Shown here one piece after another: positions 11,374 through 22,550 of a stretch of DNA of 64,000 nt. The stretch's first letter is position 1, and each line of letters opens with the position of its first letter. Origin of the DNA: Geosiphon pyriformis. Taxonomy: Eukaryota > Glomeromycota > Glomeromycetes > Archaeosporales > Geosiphonaceae. The notes below the pieces were generated by a model. It was not told where the DNA came from. It did no database searches and was given only the letters and a program-made list of their open reading frames with translations. Position numbers and translations under genes: made by a program. Location of the stretch: assembly GCA_016748015.1 (NCBI GenBank), contig JAAOMT010000575.1, positions 23,298 through 87,297 of the forward strand, in the 5' to 3' direction.

Positions 11374-13346
11374 ATTTATTTCTTGACATTGAAAGAAACA
11401 GTTTTAGTACCAAATCCAACATTATACCTGTCAAATCTTTATCCTTCTCTTTAAAGTATGCATGTTTCAACCTTTGGATTTTGATATAATTTTCATTTAT
11501 TATTAAATGCTGAGAAGTGTGATCCAACTATGACCTACAAACATGACAGGAAATGACACATAGTAGGGGTAGCTTACGTGTTTGCTAGGTGTAATCAGTC
11601 ACCCATTTCATTTTTAAAATATTTTTTATGTTAATTTATTTAACTCTAGAATTTTCATAAAAAATAAATATAATCTTTAAATCTACTCTTTAAAATCAAA
11701 AAATTATTATCTAAGCAATCATGGCTTTATTTTATACTTGATTATAATTTATTATTTCTACTCATGTTTTGATAATTATGTTTTTTAATTTTATTGTTAA
11801 AATTATTTTGATTTATTAAAGTTTTAAGTTTACATAGTTGGAGTCAGTTAAGTGAATAAGATAAGTTTTATTACAATTGACATAAATTGTTAATTAGTCA
11901 AGATTTAGTGTTACATATTTCGGTACATTAATTATTATTTAACACATATCTTAACACAAAATTTTATAAATAAATATGTATTTAAATAAAACAAAAAACC
12001 CATATAAAATTTAGTTTAACTTAATTTAATTAATTTTTATTAATATTATTTATAATTGAAATGTTCATTGAAATTAAGATAAAGCCGATTGGAAAGTTCA
12101 TAATAGCATAAGTTTATGAGTGTTTTTTTAATGGTAAGTTTTTATACAATTTTGTAGAGGTATTAGCCAAATTTTTTAAAATATCATTTGACAAACCGAA
12201 TTCAAAAAAAGTCAAATAAATAAAACATGATTTTTTTGTTATGAATTAAATATATATAGTTACATATTAAATCAAGCTTTTTAAAAATAAAATCTCTTAA
12301 GTAAAAACTTTCATTAGAATTTTTTTGCTCTCAAAATACTTTTTCAAAAGCTAAATTATCAATTTTAATAAAAGTAAATTTTTTTGTTTTTTGAAGAGAT
12401 TTACTGTTAATTAGAAGCTTTTTATGAAGTGTATAACTATAATTAACAATTGTTTTCAGTAACAAACCAATTTTTTATATATGAAAAACAATTCACTACT
12501 TTAAAGATAAAATATAACTATAAAAAATGCATAAATATAAAAATAATTCCTATTTTTATAATACTTTATAATTCTATTGAGATTAAAACTTCATACTTAG
12601 AACTATAATCTGCTTACTTAACATAATATTTAATTATTATTTACAGAGCCAAGCCGAAATGAAGATATGTATAAAAAAAATTGTTGTCATTAAAAAAATT
12701 TTTTCTAGTTTAAAAAAATTTGAATTTTACTTTCAAAAATTTAATTTTTAAAACTAGGCTAGTTTTTAAAACGTTATCAAGTTAAATTGAATAATAATTT
12801 GTAATAATTGTTATTTTAATACATTCCTTACTATTTATAGATAGCTAATATAGTTTTAAATAAATTTTTATAGATATTTTTATCATTCATGGAACACAAA
12901 ATAATAAAAATGTAAAGTGTCCCATGACTTTTTTCCACCCAGTATATATGATTTTGTCAATCAGCTTTTAAAAAATATTTTCAAAGCCAAATCTAGTACT
13001 ATTCATATTAAGTAAGCTTACTTTCAAAATTTGACCAAACAGTTATGATACAATAATATACTTTATCTAGTATTCAAGCTTTTTGGGACATGGTTGGATC
13101 AAATAATATATTATCACTTTAATATGTTTCTCAATTTTGGTATCATTTTTTTTTTGAGATATTTGTCATTTCATGTTTTATCTCACCCATTTTATTTGAA
13201 GTCTCAAAAATATTCCTCTTCCATTATGGTCATATGGAACTATCATATTAATCTTAGAAGAATCAATGATTTACTAATATTGATTAAATCTAAACCAAGA
13301 AGACATCCTCAAATTGGTTAACACTCGGGAGTTTAAAGAATTTACC
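11374..13346. other. AT-rich intergenic region
   Basis: No supportable gene. An open frame at 13094-13321 (75 codons, plus strand) is hydrophobic and has no recognisable domain. A lone Tc1-like terminal-repeat sequence lies at 12916-12946. Confidence 0.45.
12916..12946. mobile_element. Solitary Tc1/mariner-like terminal repeat relic
   Basis: On the minus strand the sequence reads ACTGGGTGGAAAAAAGTC followed by ATGGGACAC. That is the shape of a Tc1-like inverted-repeat end, comparable to the GTATAAAAAGTATTGGACAC end of the element at 15325. I found no partner repeat or transposase beside it, so it is at most a relic. Confidence 0.3.
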
Positions 13347-14114
13347 TTATCTTTTTTCAAAAATCACCCCATCATTTGAAGAAATACGATTGTCTTCAAA
13401 CATAAGTTTTTTTGGTTTAGTACCACTTACCAAACTAATCTTATAATTTCGTATAATTATTGAAAAAAAGTTCTTAATTTGAAGCATTGCAAAAAAGTGA
13501 CCAGGACAAGTTTTTTGGCCAAGTCTAAATGATAAATAAGCACGATCAATTTGAGTAATTGTTCCACCTTTATTGAGATATCTAACAGGATTAAATTTAG
13601 TCGGATTGGAGCCTTGAAGTTCTTTACTTTGAGTGACACTTAAAAGGTCAATGAATACTGTTCTTTCTATAAATATAGTTAAAAAAGATTATTATTATTC
13701 AAGTTTAGTAGTATTAAATTTGAAAAATATTCAAACTGCTGCATAGCACTTTACTTGAGGGAAGCTGATATCCATTTGAAAGCGTGATTGGTGATAAAGA
13801 ACTGTTGGCTTTTTGTTGTCCAACTAAAAGCCAGAAAAAAATTTAGTATAAAAATAGTCAGAAAATAAGAGAATAATAAAATTTGAAAACTGCTTATGAA
13901 AATGCTCATTATATCTTATCAATTCTTTAAGAAAACTATCAAGTTTCACCATCTTTTCAATTTGATTGAGTGCAGGAAATCTGTCAGTTCCAAATCTTTT
14001 AGCAATTTTATGTTGTTCTTCTAATAGCTCTTTTTAATAATCAGTATTGGCTGCATAGTCTAAACAGATTTAGAACTATATTAAAAATTAATAAATAGTT
14101 TTTTATATATTTGA

Positions 14115-14141
14115 TTAATAATAATAATAATAATAATAAAA
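14115..14141. repeat. (TAA)n microsatellite in a P450 intron
   Basis: Short TAA run inside the intron that separates the I-helix exon from the following exon of the P450 pseudogene. Confidence 0.9.
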
Positions 14142-14860
14142 GATTGGCTTACCTATAATTGTATATGTTAGCTTAAGACTCGTCATAAAAATAGAAGTGA
14201 AAACTAATCTATAAATGTGAATGGCCATGTGATTGTAATTTATGTTTTCTTTTTCACCAACCAAACCACCATCTAACAGCATTTGTATGACATCAAGCTA
14301 TTTAAAAATAATAATAAGATCAGACAAAAATAATAATAAAGAAATAATTTTCTCTTTGATTTAAATATTTACTGGTGAATTGTATTTATCTTTCTGTTCT
14401 TTCATCTCTTTAATACATTTTTCAACAATTGGTGCAAGTTTCTTTATTAAGTTGGCTTGATGCTTTTCTACTGAGTTCTTTTTTAGTCTGATCTTCCAAT
14501 TGTGAGAAGTTTAAGGAATCATAAATATTTAATACTTATTATCTATAGGCTATAAAAAGCAAATTCAAACATACAGTAATAATTGTTTATGAAGCCAAGG
14601 ATGAACAAAAGCCAATGTTTGAAAAGTTTGAAAAATTTTATGGACATTATTAGAATAATTAGCAAAAGAGAGTAATAATTTTTCGTTCTTGAAGAGTTTC
14701 TAATTTTTGACCAACCAAATACTCTAAGTACCTAGATTATAAGAATTTAAATCATCTGGTGATTAAAAATTTCCTCATCTTCCCCAAAAATACCAATGCA
14801 GTTACAAATGCTAAGATTTCTTGACTTTTATTCAATATAAAATAAATGGTCTTAGGTTCT

Positions 14861-14907
14861 TTAAGAGAAAGAAAAAGAGAGAAAAAGAGAGAAAGAGAGA
14901 GAAAACC
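14861..14907. repeat. GA-rich simple repeat
   Basis: Polypurine run of AGAGAAAGA-type units within the P450 pseudogene span. No further meaning is inferred. Confidence 0.85.
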
Positions 14908-15324
14908 AAAGTATAGTTGGCTATATTACTGGAAAGATAAAAATTCTGTTAAAAAACTAAAAATTTTGAAACCTTTAGAAAGCCCAATATATTTTTCGAT
15001 TGATATTTTGATTTAAGATTGAAGCTTTTCATTAAGTTTTGGGAGAAGTAATGAAATTTCAATTGCCAGATGCTTGGTAATTTTGTGCGTTAATAGACCA
15101 GTAGAACCTAAAAGTTGCATAATAAGAAACATCTTCACAGTATTGTGATAAAGGTTTCAAAAAAAATTAGAAAATATAACAATTTCTTAAAAAATTTTAA
15201 AATTAAATAGCATATCATATCAAGGGCTTCTAAAAAGTCTACATCCTTATGTTTTATGAATTTAGGTGCAGAATCTTTTCCAACAACAGTATAAACTTTG
15301 CTGTATTGATAAATATTGTACATA

Positions 15325-16652
15325 CAAGGGGGTATAAAAAGTATTGGACACTTTTATAATATGTTATATAAAAGAACTAACTTATGAATTGTTAATTTTT
15401 TATTATTATATTAAAATACATATTAGTATTTTGTTTAACCCTCATTTGCTTCAAGAATAGCTTGAACTTGACATGGCATAGACTTGATCAAATTACAATA
15501 GTAATTTACAGATATTGCATCCCATTCTTCCTTAACCTACTGTTCCAATTATACAATATTTGAGGGTTGTAAATTACATTGACAAATTTTAACTTCAATA
15601 TATGACCAAAAATTTTCTATTGGAGTAATATTAGGACTTTGTGCTGGCCAAGGAAGTAATTTATCATTTAAAGAGATAAGAAAAAAACATGCAACTTTTG
15701 ATGTGTGGATTGGTGCATTGTCTTCCTGAAAAAAAACTTTTTTTTAGTTTTTTTTGCATAATTAGCCAAAGTTTTGTGGTGTATAACTCCAGTAATATGA
15801 CCAACCAAAGGAACTAAAGAACCCAAACTAACCCATAAAAAACATCCCCAAAACATGTGACAAAGCTTTTTCTAACTATGGCTGCAATACAATCTTTATG
15901 AAACTCTTTGGAAAGTTTACACTATATATGTCCAAATCTTGTAGTTCTAAATTATATATATGTAAATTCATTTGATCAAACAACTCATTTAAAATTTTTT
16001 ACTGTCCAATTTTTATAAGTACAAGCCCATTGTAAATGTTTTTCTTTATTTGATTTGGAAATTAATGGCTTAAGATAAGGAATACATGAGCGAAGTCTTT
16101 CTTGAGCTAATCTATTTCAAATAGTTTGTATAGAAATAGATTTGTTAGTATCTTTAATAAAATTCAATCGTATTTGAGAAAAAGTTTGGTGGCAAGTTTC
16201 TTTATTCTTCATTATTGAATATTTGAATTGTTCATGTGTGCATTTGTCAAGAATTTGTGGTTGGCCCGTTCATTTTTTAGGAAGTTTTTTTAGCTCGTAT
16301 GACTTCTATACACATATTACAGAAGAACTGAACATCCAATAGTCGTGAAAATCTTACTGTTTGTATGTCTTAACTTTATTGCTGAAATAATCCCTCCTTT
16401 TTGGTATTCAGAAAGTTATTTTCCAAGACACATTTGATGCAGTAAATTTTTTCATGACAAGAATGTTTGATATTTTATATATATGCATATGATCTACTGT
16501 TGTGTTTTACAAGGATGCGATTTATGTTGATTTGTAGATTATAACTATAAGTAATTATAAAAAAAATTATGATTTAAATTGGTAATAGTATTACTATATA
16601 TAATCTTTTTTATATATTATATTAAGTGTTTAATACTTTTTATACTTTTCTG
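15325..16652 (-). mobile_element. Tc1/mariner (DD34E) transposon, 1328 bp, inserted in the P450
   Basis: Terminal inverted repeats face each other: CAAGGGGGTATAAAAAGTAT at the left end, and on the minus strand CAGAAAAGTATAAAAAGTAT at the right end. Both ends are flanked by the dinucleotide TA (15323-15324 and 16653-16654), the target duplication expected of this superfamily. The element encodes a decayed transposase on the minus strand. Removing one TA plus the element joins the P450 codons YGD to MYNIYQY in frame, so the boundaries are exact. Confidence 0.92.
15430..16440 (-). pseudogene. Tc1-type transposase, decayed
   Basis: The helix-turn-helix start reads EYQKGGIISAIKLRHTNSKI. The middle region (RLAQERLRSCIPYLKPLIS, HLQWACTYKNWTVKN) and the C-terminal catalytic half follow (MFWGCFLWVSLGSLVP, QEDNAPIHTSK, LLPWPAQSPN, ITPIENFW). 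Between the second Asp (in EDNAP) and the Glu (in PIENFW) there are 34 residues, which marks the Tc1 DD34E group. The first catalytic Asp is replaced by Asn (SNEF), next to a stop codon where Trp is usual. Several stops and frameshifts are present, so no active transposase can be made. Confidence 0.88.
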
Positions 16653-16691
16653 TATCTCCATACTAGAAAAAAACAAAAATATAGTGAATTA

Positions 16692-16719
16692 AATAATAAT
16701 AATAATAATAATAATAATA
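16692..16719. repeat. (TAA)n microsatellite
   Basis: Trinucleotide run in the P450 intron immediately upstream (in gene sense) of the exon carrying the Tc1 insertion. Confidence 0.9.
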
Positions 16720-17030
16720 GAAACCTAGATTATCTAATAAAAACTTTTTCCCAGTATCTGTTTAAAAAGCCTTCACAATCAGCTTGAATCTCATAAGTAT
16801 GCCTGATTAAGAGATATTTATAAGGAACAAGAGGTGGTTCATTCTTTAAAATTATTTTAATAATGGTCAAAAAACATTAGAAAAAAAGAAACTATTTGAG
16901 GATTTAATGCTTAACTTAATACCAACCAAATTATACTTTGGCTTTCTTATATAATAAACTTTTAAAGCCAGAATTATTATAAAAAGCAAAAAGGGCCCAA
17001 AATTAAAAACAGCAGTGGTGAAATTAATTA

Positions 17031-18589
17031 TATTTCCACAATTAATCTCAAAAATAGTAATGGAAGTAGGAGTAATGGAATAGAGCTTTTATATCATAAA
17101 AGTTTTTTATGAATGTTTTAATCCGAGCTTTGGGTTATGGAAAAAAGAGGTTAAGGGATTGAATTTTAGAAATTGTGAGAAAAAAAAATATATTTATGAA
17201 AAATTAAGATAAATTCTAACTTGCATATATTTTTTGGATCATAAAATCAAAAAATTATCCTCTAAACTTTTTCAGTTCAAAAATTCCATAATATGTAGGG
17301 TTTTTTTTTTACCCAGTTTTTACATTAATTTTTGAACGGATTTTTTCAACCCAAAAAGACAAAACACTTTACATTTGCTATTAAAAGAGCATAAAAATTA
17401 GTTAATCAATATTGAAATCCAAGTTGGGAGGATTGGAATTCGATTCTCATTTCAAATTTGTGTGTTTTAATATAATATTATTAAATTTTTAATTAAAATA
17501 AAATAACTTTAACTTTACTAATTAATGAACATAAAATTACTGTTACTCAAAGATGCAAATTAAGGTATGCTATTTATTCTATGACATTTTATGAATAAAC
17601 CTTAAAAAGATTCTAAAACATTGTGAATTATTTCCAGTTCTTAATATGGCATCTATTTATTTTAATGAATCTTTGTTATTGTAAGACATATTTGTTTACA
17701 CAAATATTTTGAAAAATTCCTGTTTGAGATCTTGCATATTACATTAAATCAGGATTTTCATTAAACCCAAAAGAGAAATATTTTTAAAAACCAAATAAGA
17801 TTCGACTAAAAAAAAATTTTTGAAAGAGTTTTACTAATAAATAATGTTGGGCTGGTTTAAATGCCTATTTGAGCATAAAATTAGTTTAATATTTCAGTAA
17901 TCATGGGCTTAACATAGCTTTTTTTTTTTAATTTAATAGTCTTTTTTTTAATAAATATTCTCAGTAATACACACTGAATTTTTGAAAGTTTCATTTCTAA
18001 ATAACTTCTTGCTTTATTGATAATCAATTTACAAAAGAATTGAGAAACCTGTTATTTTTTCCACAACTTTTTATGTAACGTAGTTGTGATTACTCTTAAT
18101 AGAAACAATGGCGTATTGTAATACTAAGATGTGCTGATAATTTTTCAAAGTGAATATTGAAAAAATATCATTTTCATTCTACTTTCATGCTTTCTAAGGA
18201 GCCAAACTTAATACTTAATTTACTACTTTTATTTGAATGTGTAGTGGAAGGCTATTTAAAGACTGATTTGAAGATAAATAAATATGCTAAATTTAACATA
18301 GAATAATTTCTATTTTAGATTTTAAAATTTCTGAAAACAAAAATATTAAAAAGATTAAAAAATTGGTAAGAGCAAAAAACTAATTCAAAAAATTATTTTG
18401 CAAACAAAAAATAATTTTTTTAAAAAATGAACCAATTTTTCTTGATCACTTATTTTAATTATTACTTCTGGATTATTTGAAATATTTTTTATTTTATTTT
18501 ATTTTAAGTACTAAGAGTTCTACATTGTCAACAATGAATTGAATTAAACGGTATATGAAATTGATTTAAAAGAAATTGATAGAATTTTC
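17031..18589. other. AT-rich DNA, nothing recognised
   Basis: Long A/T runs and no domain-like frame on either strand. The first part may include the promoter of the P450 relic, which reads leftward. Confidence 0.5.
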
Positions 18590-19590
18590 AGAATATATAT
18601 GGTGTAGTAAGATGGAGCAATTACATTTTTATGTTATAATGTTGGTAATAAGAATTCATACCACTTCCTCAAGTTTAATTATAAAGACAAATTATTAGAA
18701 GTTTATTCTTTTAACTCTAATTATCTTTTAGTAGAATATTGTCATAGGTGTAAATAACTTTTCAAATTATTTTCATAGAATAGAACATTAATTCAAAGAT
18801 TTTTATTAAATAACTCTTAAAGATCTGTTTGACAAAAAAGAATTTTTTGCATTTTTAATGTTTTAATGCTTTGTACAATGATATAAATCTAGATAAAGGT
18901 GTGATAAGTGACCATCTACAGCTATAGTTAGTTAACAAAAAATATCCAGAAAGATAAAAATTTTCTTTGGATTAATGGACTAGATGATAATACAACAAAA
19001 ATTGAGTAGACTATTTTTAATGTTCCATAAGTTTGTATGCAGTAAAAATAATATTTGAATATAAATCTCAATAAAATAATCATAAAAATTTATAACCTAT
19101 TCCAATGAAATCATCAACCCAATACATGGTCCTAAAAAACTTAAAACAAAAAATAATTTTATCATTTTTTCACCTTTTAACACAATTGATAGAGGCTTTG
19201 GATTAGGATATATTGTGGAATTTTATCTTGGTACAAACATAACATATGCTATGAGTTCAGTAATCTTGATAATTAATTTAATTATTCATTTTTATAGCAT
19301 TTTGGTATGGCTCTATATTTAAACTACTTTTTTACCAGTTAAATGTGAATGGGCTTTGTCCAAATAAGTTTAGCTTTGAAAATGTAAAAGGCGTGACTTA
19401 TTTTCAATATAATTTAGATTGATAATCTTTTGTTTGATTTCCATTTCCTTTTTAAGATCTGATGCACAGCAAGTAAAGAAATTAAAACGGTTATTATTTA
19501 ATCGAGCTAATAATGATTATTTTTTCATTGATAATAATTTTATAAAAGATGCAAAGTATAATGAAGCCATCAGAAGAATTCTTTGAAATA
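18590..19590 (+). pseudogene. Possible decayed multi-exon gene of unknown family
   Basis: Two stretches read like real protein in otherwise stop-riddled DNA. 19086-19322 is open for 78 codons without an ATG. It contains NEIINPIHGPKKLK, SPFNTIDRGFGLGYIVEFYL and a hydrophobic segment (SSVILIINLIIHFYSILVWL). 19459-19586, after a pyrimidine tract and AG, reads SDAQQVKKLKRLLFNRANND, then YFFIDNNF, and ends RRIL-stop. Upstream fragments near 18900-18990 (SDHLQL, KKYPER, FSLD) are interrupted by stops. A membrane protein relic is plausible. I do not recognise the family and cannot place exon borders with confidence. Confidence 0.35.
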
Positions 19591-19662
19591 TTTTGTAATT
19601 TAAAACAGTTAAGACAAATATTTTAGTTTTTTGCTCTTTAAGAAATTTATTTTAAAGATTAA

Positions 19663-19750
19663 TTATTCATTGATTCATTTTTTCTTCATTCATTTGTTCA
19701 TTTGTTTGTTTGTTTGTTCATTTATTCATTTGTTTGTTCATTCATACATT
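19663..19750. repeat. Degenerate TTCATTTG/TTTG tandem repeat
   Basis: Tandem TTCATTTGTT-type units of variable length. The units are too degenerate and spacerless for a CRISPR array, so this is a simple-sequence repeat. Confidence 0.8.
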
Positions 19751-20788
19751 TAGTTTGAATTGAACTCTTTATAATGACCTAAGTAATTTTATATAATTTA
19801 TTTTCTAACTTGGGTAATTATATATTAGTGATTAGTTTTATTTCTTTGGATTAATTTTTTATTATTATGTTTTAACAAAATAAGATCCTTTCACTACTTT
19901 AGATTTTTTATGATTTGTGCCAAAATTAAATTAAAATCAAAATCAAAATTAATAGTTTTATTTTTTTTTATATAGATACTAAACTTTAAAAACTTTTGAA
20001 AATCAAAAAATTTATTTTTACTAAATTTTCTGTTTATTATTGAATTTAAATTAAAAGTAAAAATAAAAGTGAAATTGATAATTAAATTTTAAAAGTTTAT
20101 AACTTTTATGTAACTTGTAATTTAATCATAGTTATGAATTGTAATTCTATTTATTTATTTATTACATTAAATTTCGATTCAAAAAATAAAAATCAATACA
20201 TAAGTTATAACAAGTATATTAATACTAAATTACAATTTAATTAAAATTATTAATGTTTAAAATTGCACATTTTTAATTTTAAATATTATTTTAAATAAGA
20301 TATACAAGTTCTAATTTAAATTCTCATTATAAAATTAAAAAATATTTTATTTTTTTAAATTTGAAAAATAAATTCTTATCTTATTTATATTCAAAATTCA
20401 ATTATAAAATTTAAATGAAATAAATAAAAAATTTTGTTTTCTAATATATGCATTAATATCTTAGATTTTTGAATTTCTCTAAACAAAAAAATTGGTTTTT
20501 TTTATTTTGCAATACTTAAAAAATTAACATTTTAATAATATAAATTTTTTAAATAAGAATTTATTAAACCAATAAATTATTTATATCAAAGGACTATTTT
20601 TTTGATGTTATAAAAAAAATTTTAATAAAGTTTTTGGTTATTAGTAAATATTACACAAAAAGGTTCAAAGTACAGAAATATAATTGGTATTGTATATATA
20701 TAATAAAAAAATAAAGAAATAAAATGCAATATTTATTTTAGTGAAAAAAAATTTAAATTAATTAAAAATAAAAAAATAAAATTTATAC

Positions 20789-20895
20789 AATAATAATAAT
20801 AATAATAATAATCATGTTGTAAAAGATTTACAATATTACTTTTTTATTATTCAGTTTATTATTTGTTTATTTGTTTATTTGTTTATTTGTTTATT
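20789..20895. repeat. (AAT)n and (TTTATTTG)n simple repeats
   Basis: An AAT run at about 20789-20813 and an 8-bp TTATTTGT tandem at about 20864-20895 lie within very AT-rich DNA. Confidence 0.85.
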
Positions 20896-21817
20896 ATGGT
20901 TTAAACACTTCGAAATCCAATCTGTTTTAAACAATGTAGCAATCATCTTAAAGCTTTTAATATTCAAATATATTAAATAAAAATTATAAATATCAAGTAA
21001 TTATAAAAACATAGCATTATTTAAAAAGCGAAAAATAAATTAATAAGTAATAATTAAAAATTTCGAAAATTTATTTTAAAGTAATATTTCTTTTAAATTT
21101 ATAATCCAATAAATTTTTGAAACCAGTTATTATGTCTATCTTGTTTTTGATAAAACATAGAGTTAACATATATTAAAAAATAAATATTCATTTGAAAAAA
21201 TTGGAAAACCAATCTATTTTTCTTGAAATAAAATAAAAAATTAAAACTACATTAAAGAATAATACAATAACTTTTCTTAATTCATTTTATAAAAGTAAAA
21301 TTTAATTTAATATTCAAATATTATTAATAAACTTTTTATTTTATAAAAATACAGGTATATAAAATTGCTTGACTTTTTTATATTATTATTATCAATTTTT
21401 AAATTAGATTCAAAATTGATTTGAACTGAAAAGGATTTTTTGTCCTGATTCTTTTTGAATTCTACCTGATTTATTGTGACCTATAGTTGGGACAATAATT
21501 TACATGATCGAGATTTGGGTAAGAATTTCTAATGTTAGGTTAAGTCAACAAGCAAACAATGAAACATCAAACTCAAAAATAATATATTAATAATAAATGA
21601 AATAAATTTGACATTATCATAATGATTATTGTTATTATAAATGGTGATGATCGAGAGTCGTTTAATAATGTTTTATAAAAATGATAAAAATTTTTATAAC
21701 AAAATCATAAAATTATCTATTCAACTTTTTTTATATCTTTAGGCAAATAGACAAATTCTTTTATTAAAAAATAAAAGTAAATTTTTGATATATCTGTATA
21801 ATAATTAAGTCAATAAA

Positions 21818-22550
21818 TTAATCAATATAAAAATAGATTAGACAATCTTTAAAAAAATTAACCATCTGTGCAGTTAAAAGACAATTTGTATAAACTGCTT
21901 CTGAATGAATGCGTGTTGGGGTTATTAATTCGTTTTTTACTATTTTTTTTACGTATTTCTCTGATTTTAAAAACTGGTTATATTTAATATTCACACTTTT
22001 ATACTCCGAATACAAGCTTTTAAGTCCCATTAACTCTTTTTAACTTGTTCAATAGCAAGACAATTCTCAGGATTAACATTCCAACACTCTACAATCATTT
22101 TAATGATATAAAATAGAAAGGGAATTTTATGTCTTTGATCATTTAAAACATCTATTATAAGAAAGTGGTCATAAGAATAATCATGAAAAGAAGGCTTTTT
22201 TGTTGTTAATTCCTATAATAACATAGAAAAACTATAAATATTACCAGCTGATGTAAATTTTTCTCCTCTTAAAACTTTTGGTAAAATATATAAAATTACT
22301 TTATATATTTTTTTTTCTGATCTTGCTTTTTTTGTTGTTTTTGTTATTGTTACTTTATGATTACTGGTTGATATAATCTAAGGTTTTTAATTCCTATACA
22401 ATTAGTTTAATATTGTAAAATATTGTCTAAGTGTAAATTATCATATCAAAAAAATAAATTGAACAAAGTCTAAAAGCTATATTAAATGCAATATCTAATT
22501 TATTAAACCAATTTTTTAAATGAAAATTTGTTAATAAATATTTTTACATG
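21818..22550 (-). pseudogene. Protein kinase relic (tyrosine-kinase-like, AM-fungal type)
   Basis: From high to low coordinates the minus strand gives pieces of a kinase C-lobe. The alpha-E helix (WFNKLDIAFNIAF, about 22500) is followed by a catalytic-loop remnant (LHLDNILQY, with Asn kept and HRD lost). The activation end reads ILPKVLRGEKF (APE became LPK), followed by the alpha-F helix (TSAGNIYSFSMLL), a stop, and the C-lobe end (VECWNVNPENCLAIEQVKK). The C-terminal tail (THPQAIYTSRLLNP-like: TPTRIHSEAVYTNCLL) resembles the tail common in the expanded kinase families of arbuscular mycorrhizal fungi. Stops and at least one frameshift break it, and no N-lobe was found. The 3' portion is open at 21818-22030. 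Confidence 0.72.

Larger units (their letters stand above)
13347..17030 (-). pseudogene. Membrane-anchored cytochrome P450, decayed and split by a Tc1 element
   Basis: Exon pieces read from high to low coordinates. An N-terminal hydrophobic anchor (FLLFIIILALKVYYIRKPK, about 16930-17000) is followed by a proline-rich hinge and first helix (NEPPLVPYKYLLIRHTYEI, exon 16745-16843) and an exon starting YGD at 16662. The region after the Tc1 insertion reads YNIYQYSKVYTVVGKDSAP. Next come the I-helix region (VFTSIFMTSLKLTYTIIDYA, about 14160-14240), the K-helix ExxR (KLDSFLKELIRYNEHF, ELIR at 13914-13925) and the heme loop (LSFRLGQKTCPGHFFAMLQI) with the thiolate Cys codon at 13506-13508. The end is FEKR-stop at 13347-13349. 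A premature TAA lies at 14034-14036 and another stop near 15030, and several exon joins cannot be placed. Intact family members are ER-bound haem-thiolate mono-oxygenases; the substrate is unknown. The start codon was not identified. Confidence 0.85.

Noticed and set aside
13094-13321. 75-codon plus-strand frame as a possible gene
   Set aside because: Hydrophobic composition of AT-rich DNA, no domain, no supporting splice or start context, and it lies just after the end of the P450 on the other strand.
13457-13639. 60-codon minus-strand frame as its own gene
   Set aside because: It is an out-of-frame reading of the P450 heme-loop exon; the correct frame shows GQKTCPGHFF.
19663-19750. CRISPR-like tandem array
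   Set aside because: Units are short, overlapping simple sequence without distinct spacers, and the DNA is eukaryotic.
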